DNA of 64,000 nt. Origin: Gautieria morchelliformis (taxonomy: Eukaryota; Basidiomycota; Agaricomycetes; Gomphales; Gomphaceae). The notes beneath the pieces are model-generated. The model made no database searches. It saw nothing but the letters and a program-made list of their open reading frames with translations, and was not told the DNA's origin. The stretch is from NCBI GenBank assembly GCA_015179125.1, contig WHVA01000433.1:33789-97788 (forward strand). Reading direction: 5' to 3'. A program made the position numbers and the translations under genes. This document shows positions 1 through 11,500 of this stretch, piece by piece (the first letter of the stretch is position 1; the number at the start of each line of letters is the position of its first letter).

Positions 1-2460
1 CGGCTGTGGAAAATGAAAACTTGACACTGACTCGGAAATGCCATGAATTCCCATGTCGGCAAGCCTCTGCCTGGTCCCTGGTCCTGAGGCACACTTTTGC
101 GGCAGGGAAGTGACCGCGTAATGTCACATTGTTCTCCGGGAGAAAACAGACGTGTCAATTTGTAAGTCCATCTTGTCATGTGTGCTACATTAGGAGGCAG
201 CACCTCGAGCATGTCGTATTCCGACTCGGAGTCGTGCCATCCTGCGCTGCCTTCTCTGCGCGGTCGAGTAAGAGCCGGCGTTTTACTGCTGCACTGTGCG
301 TGCGCGTCATCTTTAAATCAGCTGACCGTCCTTGCGCTCATTCGGGAGCTCGCCTTGGCAGGACGTCACGTCAAATGCGGACTGGTGCCCACGCTCCGTT
401 TGAGGTATGCGTGACAGATGCTTTCGCCGATATGCGCTGGTTTTTGATGACGGCACGCGCTTGACGGACGAGATGCCGCGTCCAGAGCCTGTGCCCTACG
501 TCTCAGGGGACATCACTGACGGACAGGCACAGCCCAGATCTCGACCACTGAGCAGCATGCTAAACGCGCGCAGTCTCAAATAGGAACGCATACAACGAGG
601 CTTCCAAGTTAAGCTGAGTGGTCAGCACGGTGCTTCTTTTTCTAATCGGCGTCGATCACTGTAATCGTACCTGATCTGTAGATGTATGGGACGGCTTCTG
701 TTCTTCGGACCGCGCGGGACCGAAAATGTATATGGACATGCCGCAAGGGAGCCGAGGGCTTTTGGTGCTGAGGTGTTCCTTTCTCATGGATCGGTACTGG
801 CTAGCCGTTGAATATGTCATACAGACTTGCGAAGGACCGTTGCGGAGCCGGGATCCAGGGCATGCGCACGACACGGTTGGGATTCTCATGGTCGGTACTG
901 GCTGGTAGGGTAGCCGTGCCGTTGAATATGTCATACGGGCTGCGTATTAGACTTGCGAAGCACCTCCACACCTGGCGGTTCTATACGGGGTTGCAACATG
1001 ACGAGCATGACTGGATCGCCTCGAGTCTCCTGACACGCCAATTATAGCCGGGGACCCTGGTCTGGCGTTCGGGGGGGGTTAGGGGACATGCTGGTCTTCC
1101 GCCATTCCAACACGGGCACTACAAGGCTTGGAAGCTTGTAATTGGAGATGTGTATTCGATGTGTCAAGACAGTTCCCGGCATGCTCTGATCTGGGTGGGC
1201 GACGTGCGCGAGGGGCGCGCCTGGGACTGGCTGCAGTCTCACGGCCATGCTCAGGATGGGCCACGTATGTCTCCGAGGACGAACGGGCATTAGCTCTGGG
1301 GCGACGTGGACTTGATGGCCGCCGTCAGGGGTGGCAGCCTCCTCGGTGTCGCACAGGAAGCTCGACGCTGCCCGAGACGGGAATGTCGAGGACGCTTGGC
1401 CTTCGCTTGTTGCTGATGATAACGCCGCCGAGCGTGCAAGCGCGCGCTGGACGGGCGCTGGAGGGCGGATTATTTCTGACAGAGGCTTGGCGACAGACGG
1501 ATGCGGCCTACGTCATGGCCACCGCCCTGCTTCCGGGAGTGACTATTCGGGGCGCGGTCCCGTGATGGTCTGGCGTCGCACCTGGACCTGCTTGGCTCGG
1601 GACCATACGCGGGTAGCGCCTGCAAAGCTTATTTAAGGTGGTGACTGGGGTGACAACCAGGGTGCACGCTAGACTGGAATACATGATGGCAAAACCTGGG
1701 CAGTCGCGCCAATTCAGGACGCGATCACCGACGACGGCGAGCGCATCGGGCCTCGCATCGGCTTGGCAGACCCGATGGAAGCATGCTGGCTGCCGGGCAC
1801 GCGAGCGCGTAAAGGTATTCCCGGCGCGTCGGAATAAGAAGGATTTAAAGGTGGAGTTCTGTCGGCAGACGCGGCAGGGTGGCGTGGAGAAGCAGTGGTG
1901 AGAAAGCCGAGCTGATGGCTAAAAGGAGAGCGGTGCGGGCTGAGTTGCGGGTGTGAGCCACGTGCGCGGGATTTAATATAGATACATACCTAGTGCTCTT
2001 CCTCGCCCTTCTGGCAGTCTGAAACACTCATTTCCAATGGGACGCGAATGATGGTGTCGGGGTTTCCAGCGGGGCTTCGGGGTCTAGATGCGGTTGCTGT
2101 GCATACTTTAGGCGGACCCTGAAGCTTGTGCCAAGACAACAGGCACCGCATCGCGCGCGTGCCGTGCGGGGGCTGGAGGTGGCCAATTCGCCGGCTGGAG
2201 GTCCCTGGAGGTGCGGAGCTCCTCGTCGCCTTGCTCCGAGCTAGAATACCGCCACATTGTTTCAATTCGCTGCGCGCTGCGGACGCTCGCGGTGGCCGGG
2301 GCCGCGCTTGGCATCGGCGGATCTCCGATCACGCGCCCCCGGACAGTGCTCAGGGCGACCCGGGCGTCGGGTATGGAGCTTGGCGGGCGCCTCGCAGATT
2401 GCTTGGCCTTGGCAGTACAAGTACTTAGTCCGCGCGCGTCCCCGCCTGCTCTCTACCACG
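1..2460. other. 5' flank without a recognised gene
   Basis: I see no open frame here that resembles a known protein and no convincing exon chain. The open frames on both strands are short and unrelated to each other. The stretch ends in the upstream region of the PacC gene, where an open frame entering from about 2211 is only the upstream extension of the reading frame used by the second PacC exon. An imperfect local duplication lies at 781-960 and is listed separately. It may hold long regulatory DNA or decayed mobile sequence; nothing here decides between these. Confidence 0.5.
781..960 (+). repeat. Imperfect direct duplication, about 55-78 bp units
   Basis: Two copies share the order TTCTCATGG, TCGGTACTGGCT, TAGCCGT, GTTGAATATGTCATAC and AGACTTGCGAAG. 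The first unit is at 781-834 and the second at 883-960; the second is stretched by short insertions. No protein or RNA role is apparent. Confidence 0.7.
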
Positions 2461-5336
2461 ATGCCCTCCATCGCCCTCCCAGCCTCTGTCCCGCCCCGCA
2501 CCGCCGACCCCCCCGACCCCGCCGCCGACGGCCACCGCTGCCAGTGGGAGGGCTGCGCCAGGGTCGCCCCCGACGCCGAGCTCCTCTACGCCCACCTCTG
2601 CAACGACCACATCGGCCGCAAGAGCACCAACAACCTCTGTCTCTCCTGCAAGTGGAAGGACTGCGGCACCTCCTGCGCGAAGCGCGACCACATCACCAGC
2701 CATCTCCGCGGTCCGTGCCCTCCTCCCTCCCGTGCCCCGTGCTCACCCCCCCCCCCGCAGTCCACACGCCCCTCAAGCCCCACGTCTGCGACGTCTGCGC
2801 AAAGTCCTTCAAGCGCCCCCAGGACCTCAAGAAGCACGAGAAGATCCACACCGAGGAGCACCATGCCCAGCACAAGCACTCCAAGGCCATCACCGTCGCC
2901 CCCCGCCACCCCGCGCCCCAGCGCCCCCACGACGCCCCCGCCCTCCGCCCCCCGCCCCACACAAACCGCCAGTTCGGCATCCCCACCCCCAGCCCAGAGA
3001 TCCCCCACCCAGACATCCGTCTCCAACGCCCCGACTATTTCCTCCCACCCGACCCCGTCCCCGCCGCGTATGCCCAGCCCGCGTACCAGCCCACTGGGCC
3101 GGCATCTCCCGCCGGCTGGCCCCACGGCGTCAAGCGCGACCGCGAGTACGACCAGCAGGCTCCCGGGCCCTCCGTGGTCGACTTTCTCGCCGACATGAAG
3201 CGGAGGAAGCTCGACCCGCGCTATGACGCTGGTGAGTTGCCGGTCTTATTGCCTTCTCTATATAATCTTGGCGCCCACCCACTCATTCATTTTTCCCCAG
3301 AAATGGCCTCCCGGCTCTCCACCATTGCATTCCCTAATCAGCTCTCCCAGGCTTCCCCGCCGCCGCAGCCGCAGCAGCACGCCTTCGCTCCGACTCCGCT
3401 CATGCACACGTCCACGCATGCCCATTCGCTGTCCCAGTCTCAGGGTCCACATTCACATTCTCCGACCGCCCAGGCGCCTCAGCCGCACCACCACGCCCAG
3501 TTCAACCCGCAGCAGATCAGCGTCGACATCCGCACCCCGGAGGAGCTCGCCGTCGTCAACTCCTTCCTCGTCGCCCTGGGGCGCGACGTCGCCGCCGGAC
3601 GCGACACGCGCGAGGCCAGCGTCCCGGACGTCGCCCGCGACGGGAGCGGCGGCGGCGGCGGGTACTTTGACCCGGCGAGTCTGGCGCAGCTCGGCCTCAC
3701 CGACATGCCGGGCATCGCGTGGAATGGCGGCGGAGGCGGCTCCGCAGCCGCGTACGTGCAGCACCCCGGCGCAGCCGGCGGCGGCATGTTCGACCACCAG
3801 CACCACTGGAGCATGGGCGCGGGCGCGCACAAGTTCGAGCCCCAGCTCGAGCCCGACGGCGTGTACGCCCCGTTCCCGCCCCACGCGCAGAGCGCCGGCC
3901 CGGACCCGCGCGGCTACGGCGGCGGCGGCGCGTACCCCGGGCTCAGCCCGCCGCACCACTCGTTCGCGGGCCCGCCGTCGACGCCGAGCTCGTCGAGCGC
4001 GGGCGGCTTCGGCGACCGCGACAGTCCGCTGGGCGACGGCGGCAGCGGTGGCGCGGGGAGCGTCGGCGGCTACTCCCCGAACATGGATGCGCATGCGCAC
4101 GCGCACGTGCGGCAGCAGGTCCCGCCGCTGCACGGGTACCCCGCGCACGCCGCGGGCGGGCCCCCGGAGTACGACGTGGGTCAGTTTGGCGTGCGCGCGC
4201 AGCGCGGGCAGCCGCTGCAGCCGCCGCGCATCGCGCCGCTCGACTACATGGCGACGCGGTACCAGCATGTGCCCGCGTTAAAGAGTGTGCCGGGCGCAAG
4301 AGAGGAGCGCGCGCAGGGCGCGGGCGGGGAGGGCGGTGACGCGGGGAGACGGTACCCGACGCTCCCGAGCTTCAATAGCGTCGTCGCCGCGACGGCGCTG
4401 GACAAGTCGCCCGTGTCGCCGCCCCCGGACGCGGACATGGACGCGGAGGACAAGGACACGCTCTCCACGCTCCGCACGTCCGGCGACCCGGAGCTCAAGC
4501 TCCCCGAGATCTGGGCGCCCCCGTCCGGCGCGGCGGCGGGGGGCATGCGCGTGAACCCGCTGCTGCGCCCGCACCACCGCGCGCCGTCGCCCCAGACCCC
4601 GCCCCCGCGCCACGCCCAGCCCCGCGCACAGTCCCCGCACGCACAGCCCCAGTCTTTCCTCCCCTCCCCGCCCGCGTCGTACCGCGCCTACACGCGCGGC
4701 GCGCCGTCCCTCCTCCGCACGCCGAGCCCGCCGCCGCTGCCGCGCTACCCGGCGCTCCCGCCCCTCCTGCCGAGCCTCAACGCCGCCGTGTCGCGGTCGC
4801 GGGCCGGCTCCGCGTCCGCGATGGCGGTGGACTCCATGGTGGAGCGCACGGGGAGCGCGGTGGCGGTGGAGCGCGACGGGGGCGCGGCGCGGAGAAGGGA
4901 TGTGGCGGGCGCGGATGCGATGGACGTGGATGGTGGGTCCGACGAGGACGAGGACGGGAGCTGGCGGCGCGGCCGCGGCCGCGGGACGGCGAGGCGCTGC
5001 AGCAGAAGCAGAAGCACCAGCAGGAGCAGAAGCAGCAGCACCAGCATGAGCAGGAGCAGGAGCCATACGCCCGTGCCTGCCCGCGCTGCAGCGGACGCCG
5101 CGGCGGACGAGCGCCGGAAACACGCGCTGCTCGTGCGCGACCTCCTCGTGTACGTCAACGAGCAGTACCGCGCGCGCTTCGGGCCGCCCCCGGCCCCGCC
5201 CCACGTCCCCGCCCCCCTCTACGCCCATACCCATACCCATACCCATGCCCACGCCCATGGCCGCGCGCCGGGCCCCGGGCTGGTGGCCGAGGGGATGGCG
5301 ATGCGGGGGCGCGACATCGAGATGGTCGGCGCGTGA
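2461..5336 (+). CDS. pacC: PacC/Rim101 pH-response zinc-finger transcription factor
   Basis: Exons 2461-2710, 2761-3231 and 3301-5336 give 918 residues. The family is the fungal ambient-pH regulator, processed through the Pal/Rim pathway and acting in the nucleus on GCCARG sites. Three C2H2 fingers are visible: C27/C32/H45/H50, C63/C68/H81/H85 and C93/C96/H109/H113. The first two have the paired C-x4-C form with the tryptophan (CQWEGC, CKWKDC) and the third is [17 protein letters not shown], as in PacC. The first intron falls between fingers 2 and 3 and its removal restores [13 protein letters not shown]. The long low-complexity tail holds three YPxL motifs (YPGL, YPTL, YPAL), the type bound by PalA/Rim20. 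The tail ends with a His-Thr/His-Ala repeat and a GC-rich coding repeat. The second intron is 69 nt, so an unspliced reading stays open. Identity is secure; the exact start is chosen as the ATG just before the first finger. Confidence 0.93.
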
Positions 5337-5929
5337 GCCAGCCAGTCAGTCAGCCAGCGCGCCGGGCCGTCCGTCCATGAATGGTGTATGTCGTGTATTC
5401 TTTCTATTTTCGTCTTCTGATCGTACGCTCTCCCTCTCTCTCGTCCTCTGATCGTACTCTCCCTCTCGTTCGTCTGTGGTCTCGTCACATCGTCTCGTCT
5501 GTTAGTCGGTCTTGCGCCGTTCGTTGTTCCACCCCTGCTCCGTGCTCCGTGCTTTTTTACTGCTCTGACATATGTTCTCGTACTTTCTCTCTCTCTCTCT
5601 CTCTCTCTCTTCTTTCTTTCTTTTTGGTACCGGTGTATCATATACTTCGCGGTCCTCTGTTTGGGGAGTAATATGACATCAAACGGTAGTCGTCGACCCA
5701 GGTGTTAGCCCCCGGTGACGGTGAGAACGTGAGCGTGGTCGTAGGGATGTAGCGAAGGGTGTAAAACGATATCTCACTCATGCTTCCAACCCCAGCTTGT
5801 ATGGTTGACGTCACGCGAGGCAGACACAGAATCCCTGGCAAAGCTTATCCACGCGCCTCAGACATGAAAACGTTGTTCAACTGTCTGGTAAGGATTGCGC
5901 CGTTGTCCAAGGATTCCAAAATATTCTCC
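5337..5929. other. Intergenic region 3' of pacC with CT microsatellite
   Basis: Pyrimidine-rich DNA follows the pacC stop. A CT run lies at about 5586-5612, followed by CTTT repeats. The rest holds no recognisable gene. The 5779-5862 stretch is a copy of sequence found downstream of sedolisin 1 and is listed separately. Confidence 0.6.
5779..5862 (+). repeat. Direct repeat copy A (matches 11501-11575)
   Basis: The blocks CATGCTT, CCAACCCCA, CTTGTATG, TTGACGTCACGCGAGGCAGAC, CAGAATC and ATCCACGCGCCTCAGA occur in the same order and orientation at 11501-11575. This copy has a 13 bp insertion before ATCCACGCG. The other copy lies in the 3' flank of sedolisin 1. The two copies bound a segment of about 5.7 kb. 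Confidence 0.8.
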
Positions 5930-8750
5930 AGGACGGTGCCATCCTGCACGCTACTAGAGATGACATATGACGTTCCGGATCATAACTGTTCTCCTTGATC
6001 TTTCCCGTGTCTACTACATAAACCACGTCAGGAATCGTGATGGATGTTTCTGCGTTTTTGGTGATTAGAGTAAACCATTTATATATATTAATTCTATCTC
6101 AACCACTAATAGTAGAAAGCTCAGGCGATATTGGTTGCCAAAATGATGCGACGGACTCCGCTGGGCGCCGGGTGGTTCAACGACGGCTTGCTGTTCTTGG
6201 ACTGGGATAGTAGAGTGTAGGAGATGAATGGCGAGCCGGCTGGGATCGGAAAATTTGATGTTAAGGAGCGGGAACTTGTTGCGATCCAGGAGGATCCGTT
6301 GTATGGTTATGATATCGTCCCATCCAGGAAGGAAAACAAGGACGTGACCAGAATCTGAGATGTCAAGAACGTGCGAGATCGTCTATACCATCTTTGCGGT
6401 CGGGATGAACTAGCGGCCTCGCTCTAGGATCTCTTAAGGCTATTGTCGACTCAGGTCCAAGCTCGCGTTCAACATACTTGAGCACCGATTCTTCGCGGAA
6501 CACCCACGAAGCACCTCGCGAAGGATCAGACAAAACCGGTATCGTCTCATCCAGGAAATGTTTTACGACGGGGAAGGAACGCCCAGGAACCTTGATTACG
6601 GGTGCCGGGAGCCCACGCTCATTCTTGAAATATTCCTGAAAAAGTGTAGGATCAATGGTTGCGCTCATGAGAATGATTTCCGCTCAGCCAGCAGTCGCTT
6701 TAAAACGACAAGTAACAAATCAGTATCCACGTCCCGCTCGTGAACTTCGTCTACCACAATGTGCGTCACATCATCCAAACTTCTGCCGTTGGACGCTCCA
6801 CCTAAAAGCGCATTCTGCATACGCTTGAGGAAGATACCAGTAGTGCAGAATGTGACTGAACCATACAGGTCGGGTAACTTCGCATCGAAGCGGACCTGAG
6901 ATCCAATGCTGCTTCGTGGACCAAGGGATTCGCCACGCTCATTGGCGACGCGCTGAGCTACGCTAATCGCGGCAATACGTCGCGGCTGTGTGCAGACAAT
7001 ATTACAAAAAGCACCTTTGCCACGATCGATGGCATCATCAAGTAAAAGCTGCGGGATCTGTGTCGTCTTTCCAGAACCCGTTGCCGCCATGCATATAGTA
7101 ACGTGGTTTTTGGTAATTTGGTCGAGGATGTCGGCAGCTTGTGCAGTCACGGGAAGAGATGCACGCTGCGCACGCATAGTTTCATGTCTGGGGTCTTGAA
7201 GATATGCCTTCCGTTTAGCAGATAGCTGTTCGGATTTCGCAGAATAGAATTGGGGGGAGCGGGACCATGGTCGACTGGGCAATGGTGAGATTATCTGAAT
7301 CGCTGCGTCAGACCTTGCCTGGCCAGATTCAACGATTGGTCTGTTTTTGTAGAGAGCGCTTCCTCTAATGTCTGCGCACAGATCGCGTATCTCGCTATCC
7401 AGGCTATCACCCATGCTAAAGTAGACACTGGGCGCCAATCCCACGTCTTTGCCTGTTTTCGCGGCCTCCACGTACTCATTCCATAATTCCTTGTCGCAGC
7501 TTTCGAGGTATTGGACCACATCAAGGTAGCAGGCGATCTGAGCTAACTTTTTGTTTGGTCCAGATCCTAAGCCAATCCGTCGTAACTTCAGATCCGATAC
7601 GACCATAGAGGTAGGAGGAGGTTCAGCAGGTGAGGTCGCAGCTGGACGGTGTGACCTCTGTTTGGGGACCTGGTAATATCTCGGAGGGCATCATATTGGC
7701 ATATTAACGCACATACCAGGTTTTGCGCGACTAGTTGCAAAACAGCTGCAAGAGCGGCAAGTTGTTCCGCTTCCTTCTTTGATGGACTGTCGCCCTCTCC
7801 CACGATATTGAGGCTCTCGTCAGCAGTAACAGAACAGCTAACGAGATAATAGAGGTTAGGTATGCTATCAAGTATCTAGGACTGACCCACCGATAGTGCG
7901 TCTTGGAATCGATAGTGCCTTTGATGGCACTGAAGGTTGGGGACTTGCCCGTTATTTCTCGGACATAGTTGGAAAGGGGTGACTTCGGATTATCCATCCA
8001 CTGAGGGTTGAATTCCAATGATTCGTCCGGATTATAGCATGACTTGATATAGGCTAGATCGCGGAGGGAACCGTTTAGTTGACCAAGAATTGCGGAACGA
8101 GATTTGGGAGTGGGCGATGACTTTCTACCGATATCCTGTGGTCGGCTAGACGATCTAGATGGTTTAGAAGGCCGTTGACGAGGACGAGAGGCGCGCGTTT
8201 TTTTAGCGGAGGACATCACAGCCTCGGGATAAGCTTGTATGGGATTTTCTGTGCTCCTTCTTCGCGATGGAGTCTGGGTTGCTGTGTGTAAATGTCTGCA
8301 ATGCTCAGTGCACGATATGCTACGTGAAGTAGAACCGGCTCGAGAGCTGACGCCTCGAACGTCACGGTGGGTCAATACATTATCTACATTTCGTTGAGAG
8401 TGCGACTCTGACTTATTATTCCACACAGGATGGAGTTCCTTTGAGTGATTGGTATGGGGATGAGACGGTTTGTCATCATGGCGATGGTCGGAATCTTGTG
8501 CTTGACTGCTGCCTACAGGCAAGGAATTGGAAATGGATTGAGATGTCCCACAGGCAACGGAAGTTTGACTCGACGATGCAACTGGCTGACTGTGTACTTC
8601 TGTATTAGAGCCCGTTCGACTACGGAATCGTATGGAATCACGCACCCAAAATGAGATCACGTTGATTCCAGATGATTCTGAAAATTGCGTGAGATTGTGT
8701 GACCGTTCGGCTGACACAATTTTGGAAATCGCCAACTTCTGCGATTGCAA
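5930..8750 (-). pseudogene. Decayed DExH-box RNA helicase with dsRNA-binding N-terminus
   Basis: Reading on the minus strand, exons are recognisable at 7891 upward, 7717-7837 and from 7669 down, with normal introns at 7838-7890 and 7670-7716. The N-terminal part contains a dsRNA-binding-like segment (SKKEAEQLAALAAV). The helicase core shows motif I ATGSGKTTQ, Ia TQPRR, II DEVH and III SAT, then GHVLVFLPGWDD, a GVRRIILATNIA block and ETSITIPDVVYVVDTGK. The frame is broken near 6675 (before SAT), near 6380, and at about 6175, where the splice donor after NIA seems lost. Homology stops at about 5940, so motif VI, HA2 and the OB-fold are absent. The start is uncertain; an ATG at 8215 is one candidate. 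The family resembles the DHX29/36/57/YTHDC2 group, but I cannot assign a subfamily. Confidence 0.85.
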
Positions 8751-8766
8751 TTTTCATAGGTAAGTT

Positions 8767-8792
8767 GGAATTCTGGTTCTGACCAGAATTCC
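8767..8792. repeat. Short perfect hairpin, 11 bp arms
   Basis: GGAATTCTGGT is followed by TCTG and then ACCAGAATTCC. It lies in the short gap between the helicase remnant and the Myb/SANT-like gene. A role as terminator or mobile-element relic is not shown. Confidence 0.7.
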
Positions 8793-8854
8793 TCGTTATT
8801 TTGAAAACCGAATCGCGTTCCGTCATTACACCAGGTCGCTCTACGCACTACGTC

Positions 8855-9242
8855 ATGGCGGTTCCCAGATCGGACAAGCCAAAAAAGGAATGTGTTGACT
8901 GGACAGCTGAAGAGGAGGCCGAGCTCGTCGCTGTACTCCTCCAAGCACGCGAGGGTGGTACTCAAGCGGAATTGGGCTGGAAGGCCACCACTTGGAGTCT
9001 CGTTGTCACGGCATTGGCAATGAAGTTCAGTCCTGCAGTAGCCAAGACAATAGGGCCCTGTAAGACGTGCTGGCAGCGCGTAAGTACCTTTTCAATTCTA
9101 TACTACTGGTTTCTAATCTACTAGTTAGCTCAAGACACACTACAAGATAGTCAAAACATTGCGTGAGCAATCCGGGTTTGGATGGAACGAGGGCAAGAAG
9201 CTTGTCACGGCGTCGAAAGAGGTGTGGGATGCGTATATCCTG
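8855..9242 (+). CDS. Myb/SANT-like DNA-binding domain protein, 3'-truncated
   Basis: Exon 8855-9079 begins MAVPRSDKPKKECVDWTAEEE, and exon 9129-9242 begins LKTHYKIVKTLREQSGFGWN and runs to VWDAYIL. Together they match the Myb/SANT-like domain that is abundant in basidiomycetes (acidic WTxEEE start, TTW and CQ/CxW core, GFGWN turn, VWDAY). Such proteins often derive from, or travel with, DNA transposons. In this family the domain normally continues into a further exon with a conserved F-R-N-K-G-W stretch; I do not find it in the next kilobase. The ATG at 8855 is chosen because the frame upstream looks unlike the family. The gene is probably a fragment without function. Confidence 0.6.
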
Positions 9243-10126
9243 GTGAGTACATGTGCCGCATATCTATTCGGTGTTTCTGGAGCCTCTCCGACGTGCCCCG
9301 TCTCAATCGGGAATGTACTGGCGCCCTTACTTTCTTCGAGTGGTGCAGTGGCAGCGGTGCAGAGGAAAAATTCTGTGTCACGTGACAGAATTTCAGTTTG
9401 GAAGTGTTCGGCTGCCTTCGGTGAAATTGAGCAAAATCACGCATTTTGAGTGTCACGTTCGGCGGGCTGAAACTGAGCAAACGAGATCACAATACCGCAC
9501 CACCCGGATTGACATTGCGTTTTCTAATTGTGAATTACAATTCCGCCGCCGAACGAGCTCTTACATCTTTGCGGGAGGTACCTGGAACGGTCAATGCGCG
9601 GCCTGGAACGAGTAGTGTCAAGCCAAATATGCTTTGCTCTTGGTACTTGAGCCTCGTCCAGAGGTTGTCCAGACGTCAGGGGTGAATCGGAAAGCGATCG
9701 CTTTTGGGGGATTAGATGTTGCGCCAACCTGAAAGATGCAGAGTCGGAAGAAATAATGCAGGTGTTGATAGCTTTTCTACGACGTCACAGTTACATAAGC
9801 GATGGTCGTTCCTTGTGAAAAACAAATTGGGGGTCAACCATTATGTATTCACACGAGACGCATGCCTGCTGCGCCCAATTTGTTGCAGAGGTCGTGAACA
9901 AAAACCAGTGAGCACGAGCGAAGCTCGTGAAGACCAGTGCCTGTGCGAGCGATAAGCAATGGTGAAGTAGCACGTGGGAATTAACAGAAGTATTTACAAT
10001 TCTCAGAGGATGCGGACCAGGTAGGGACAGTACAATAGAGGCATAGAGCACACTCAGTGGTCAATTAGGCTTTATAAAACAAGGCTGGAATCATACACGG
10101 AGGATAAAGTCTAGCTACAGACAAAG
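9243..10126. other. Gene-free stretch after the Myb/SANT-like fragment
   Basis: No exon chain is recognisable. A palindrome GTCACGTGAC lies at about 9377-9386 inside a larger imperfect inverted repeat, and a 7 bp hairpin CACGAGC-GAA-GCTCGTG lies at 9913-9929. The expected next exon of the Myb/SANT-like gene is not present. Confidence 0.5.
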
Positions 10127-11091
10127 CTATGAAAATCTGTTCATGAGCCATCGAAGAAGCTTAGCACGCCAACAATGCAGCTCATCATTTGCAACCACAC
10201 CAAAAGTATCATTGTAGAAAGATATGAGCGGCAGAATGTCAGTGTTTGAGCAAGCCAGGGGGTTGATATCAGGGGGGCAGTGCCAACAGCAGCAGGGGGA
10301 TTCACATCAGCATGCGGAGGGAAAGGCCCTGCTTGGATCTGGAGAGCGAGGGCAAGGGTGGTTCCAGACCCTGCAACCTGTAAAAAACATGAATTAAAGA
10401 ATAGATAGTGACATGATGCTCAAAGACTCACCTTTTTACAGGAGGGGTAGGTTTGCTCTTTTCCCATACCCCATTGGTAGTGATTCGTCTCCACTATCCT
10501 CAAATTCTCAATGAGAGTTTCAATGCTGGCGAGACGAAGGTGAAAGCGGTCAAGACATTGGTCAATGGTTCGAAATCGTTCGTCGACCGCGTCAAATCGG
10601 CCATTGAGGCGGACCGCCTCAATGGCCGATTTGACGCGGTGCTCCATGGCTTCGAAGTTGCCAGTGTTGGCGTTAACCGTAAGACAAAGCTGGTTGAGAA
10701 GAGTGATTATCGCAGCGTTGCCAGCGTCATGAAATTGAAGCGTAGAGTCTGTGGGATGAGTTGTTAGAAAAAATAAATGTAGTGACAGTATCACCCACGA
10801 GTGTTGCGAATAATCGCCGCGCGGTTTTTTGCTGTTTCAACAACAGCAGTGGGAACTGCATCTGTGTGATGAGATCAAAACACGCCATGATATTTAACAA
10901 ATTGACTCACCATCCATGTCGACGAGTAACTTCATGGCATGTTCCACAGATTGAGCATCACTGATGTCAACCACATCTCCGAGATCAATCCTTGTGTTGA
11001 GTTTGAGCACTTGCACAAGATCAGGCCGGAAGGTCGGATGGACGTCAGCAACACTGGGGATGGCAAAGGGGTAGTGCGCACGAAAGGCCAT
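10127..11091 (-). CDS. Small basidiomycete-specific protein, one-base frameshift near 3' end
   Basis: Minus-strand exons 10911-11091, 10799-10861, 10432-10748 and one from 10377 down join in frame. The protein begins MAFRAHYPFAIPSVADVHP, and its middle is helical and charged (RLNGRFDAVDERFRTIDQCL). I recognise the pattern of a widespread, uncharacterised basidiomycete family that ends with a D-I-x-x-L-I-x-F-Y-N-x-x-F-G block. As written, exon 4 reads on to a stop at 10141, but one extra base in the G6 run at 10272-10277 would give the family-like end ILPLISFYNDTFGVVANDEL with a stop at 10127. Function unknown. Either a homopolymer error or a young pseudogene fits. Confidence 0.6.
10586..10640. 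repeat. 55 bp perfect palindrome inside coding exon
   Basis: Arms 10586-10612 and 10614-10640 are exact reverse complements, with a single central base at 10613. The palindrome lies in exon 3 of the small minus-strand gene and codes on that strand for RVKSAIEAVRLNGRFDAV. The mRNA could form a 27 bp stem. Confidence 0.9.
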
Positions 11092-11500
11092 AGTAAACAG
11101 GTTCTACTATAATGTACAACGTAATGGGAGGGGGGAAAGGAAGTGAGGAGATACCGTCTCGCGACTATGTTTGAGGAGGGGGCTTAGTCAGCTCCCCCAA
11201 CGCACGGGCCTTCGTTTGTAATCTGATCACATGATAAGTGCGTTGAAACTCCGCGGATCGACCAACGCCGTCCTAAACCCTTCGATTAGATTTTGACAGC
11301 TGTCGTGTGTAACTCATCTTAGAACTTTGGATTTAGGTTTTTAGGACTACGGATAGGCATCCACTTCCGTATTTATCATGTCGTGTTCCTCAGATGTTAC
11401 CAAAAAGACAACAAAAAAGTTATGGCAACTGTTTGGGGAGTGACTGAGGAGATCCTAGTGGGATGTATATATATAGCAGCGGCTGAGGCGCAATTGATAT

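Noticed and set aside
3453-4268. A 271-codon minus-strand frame
   Set aside because: Same cause: antisense of low-complexity pacC sequence.
4278-5258. A 326-codon open frame opposite the PacC tail
   Set aside because: It is Arg/Ala/Gly-rich shadow coding caused by the GC-rich pacC exon; no domain, and the sense strand is clearly the gene.
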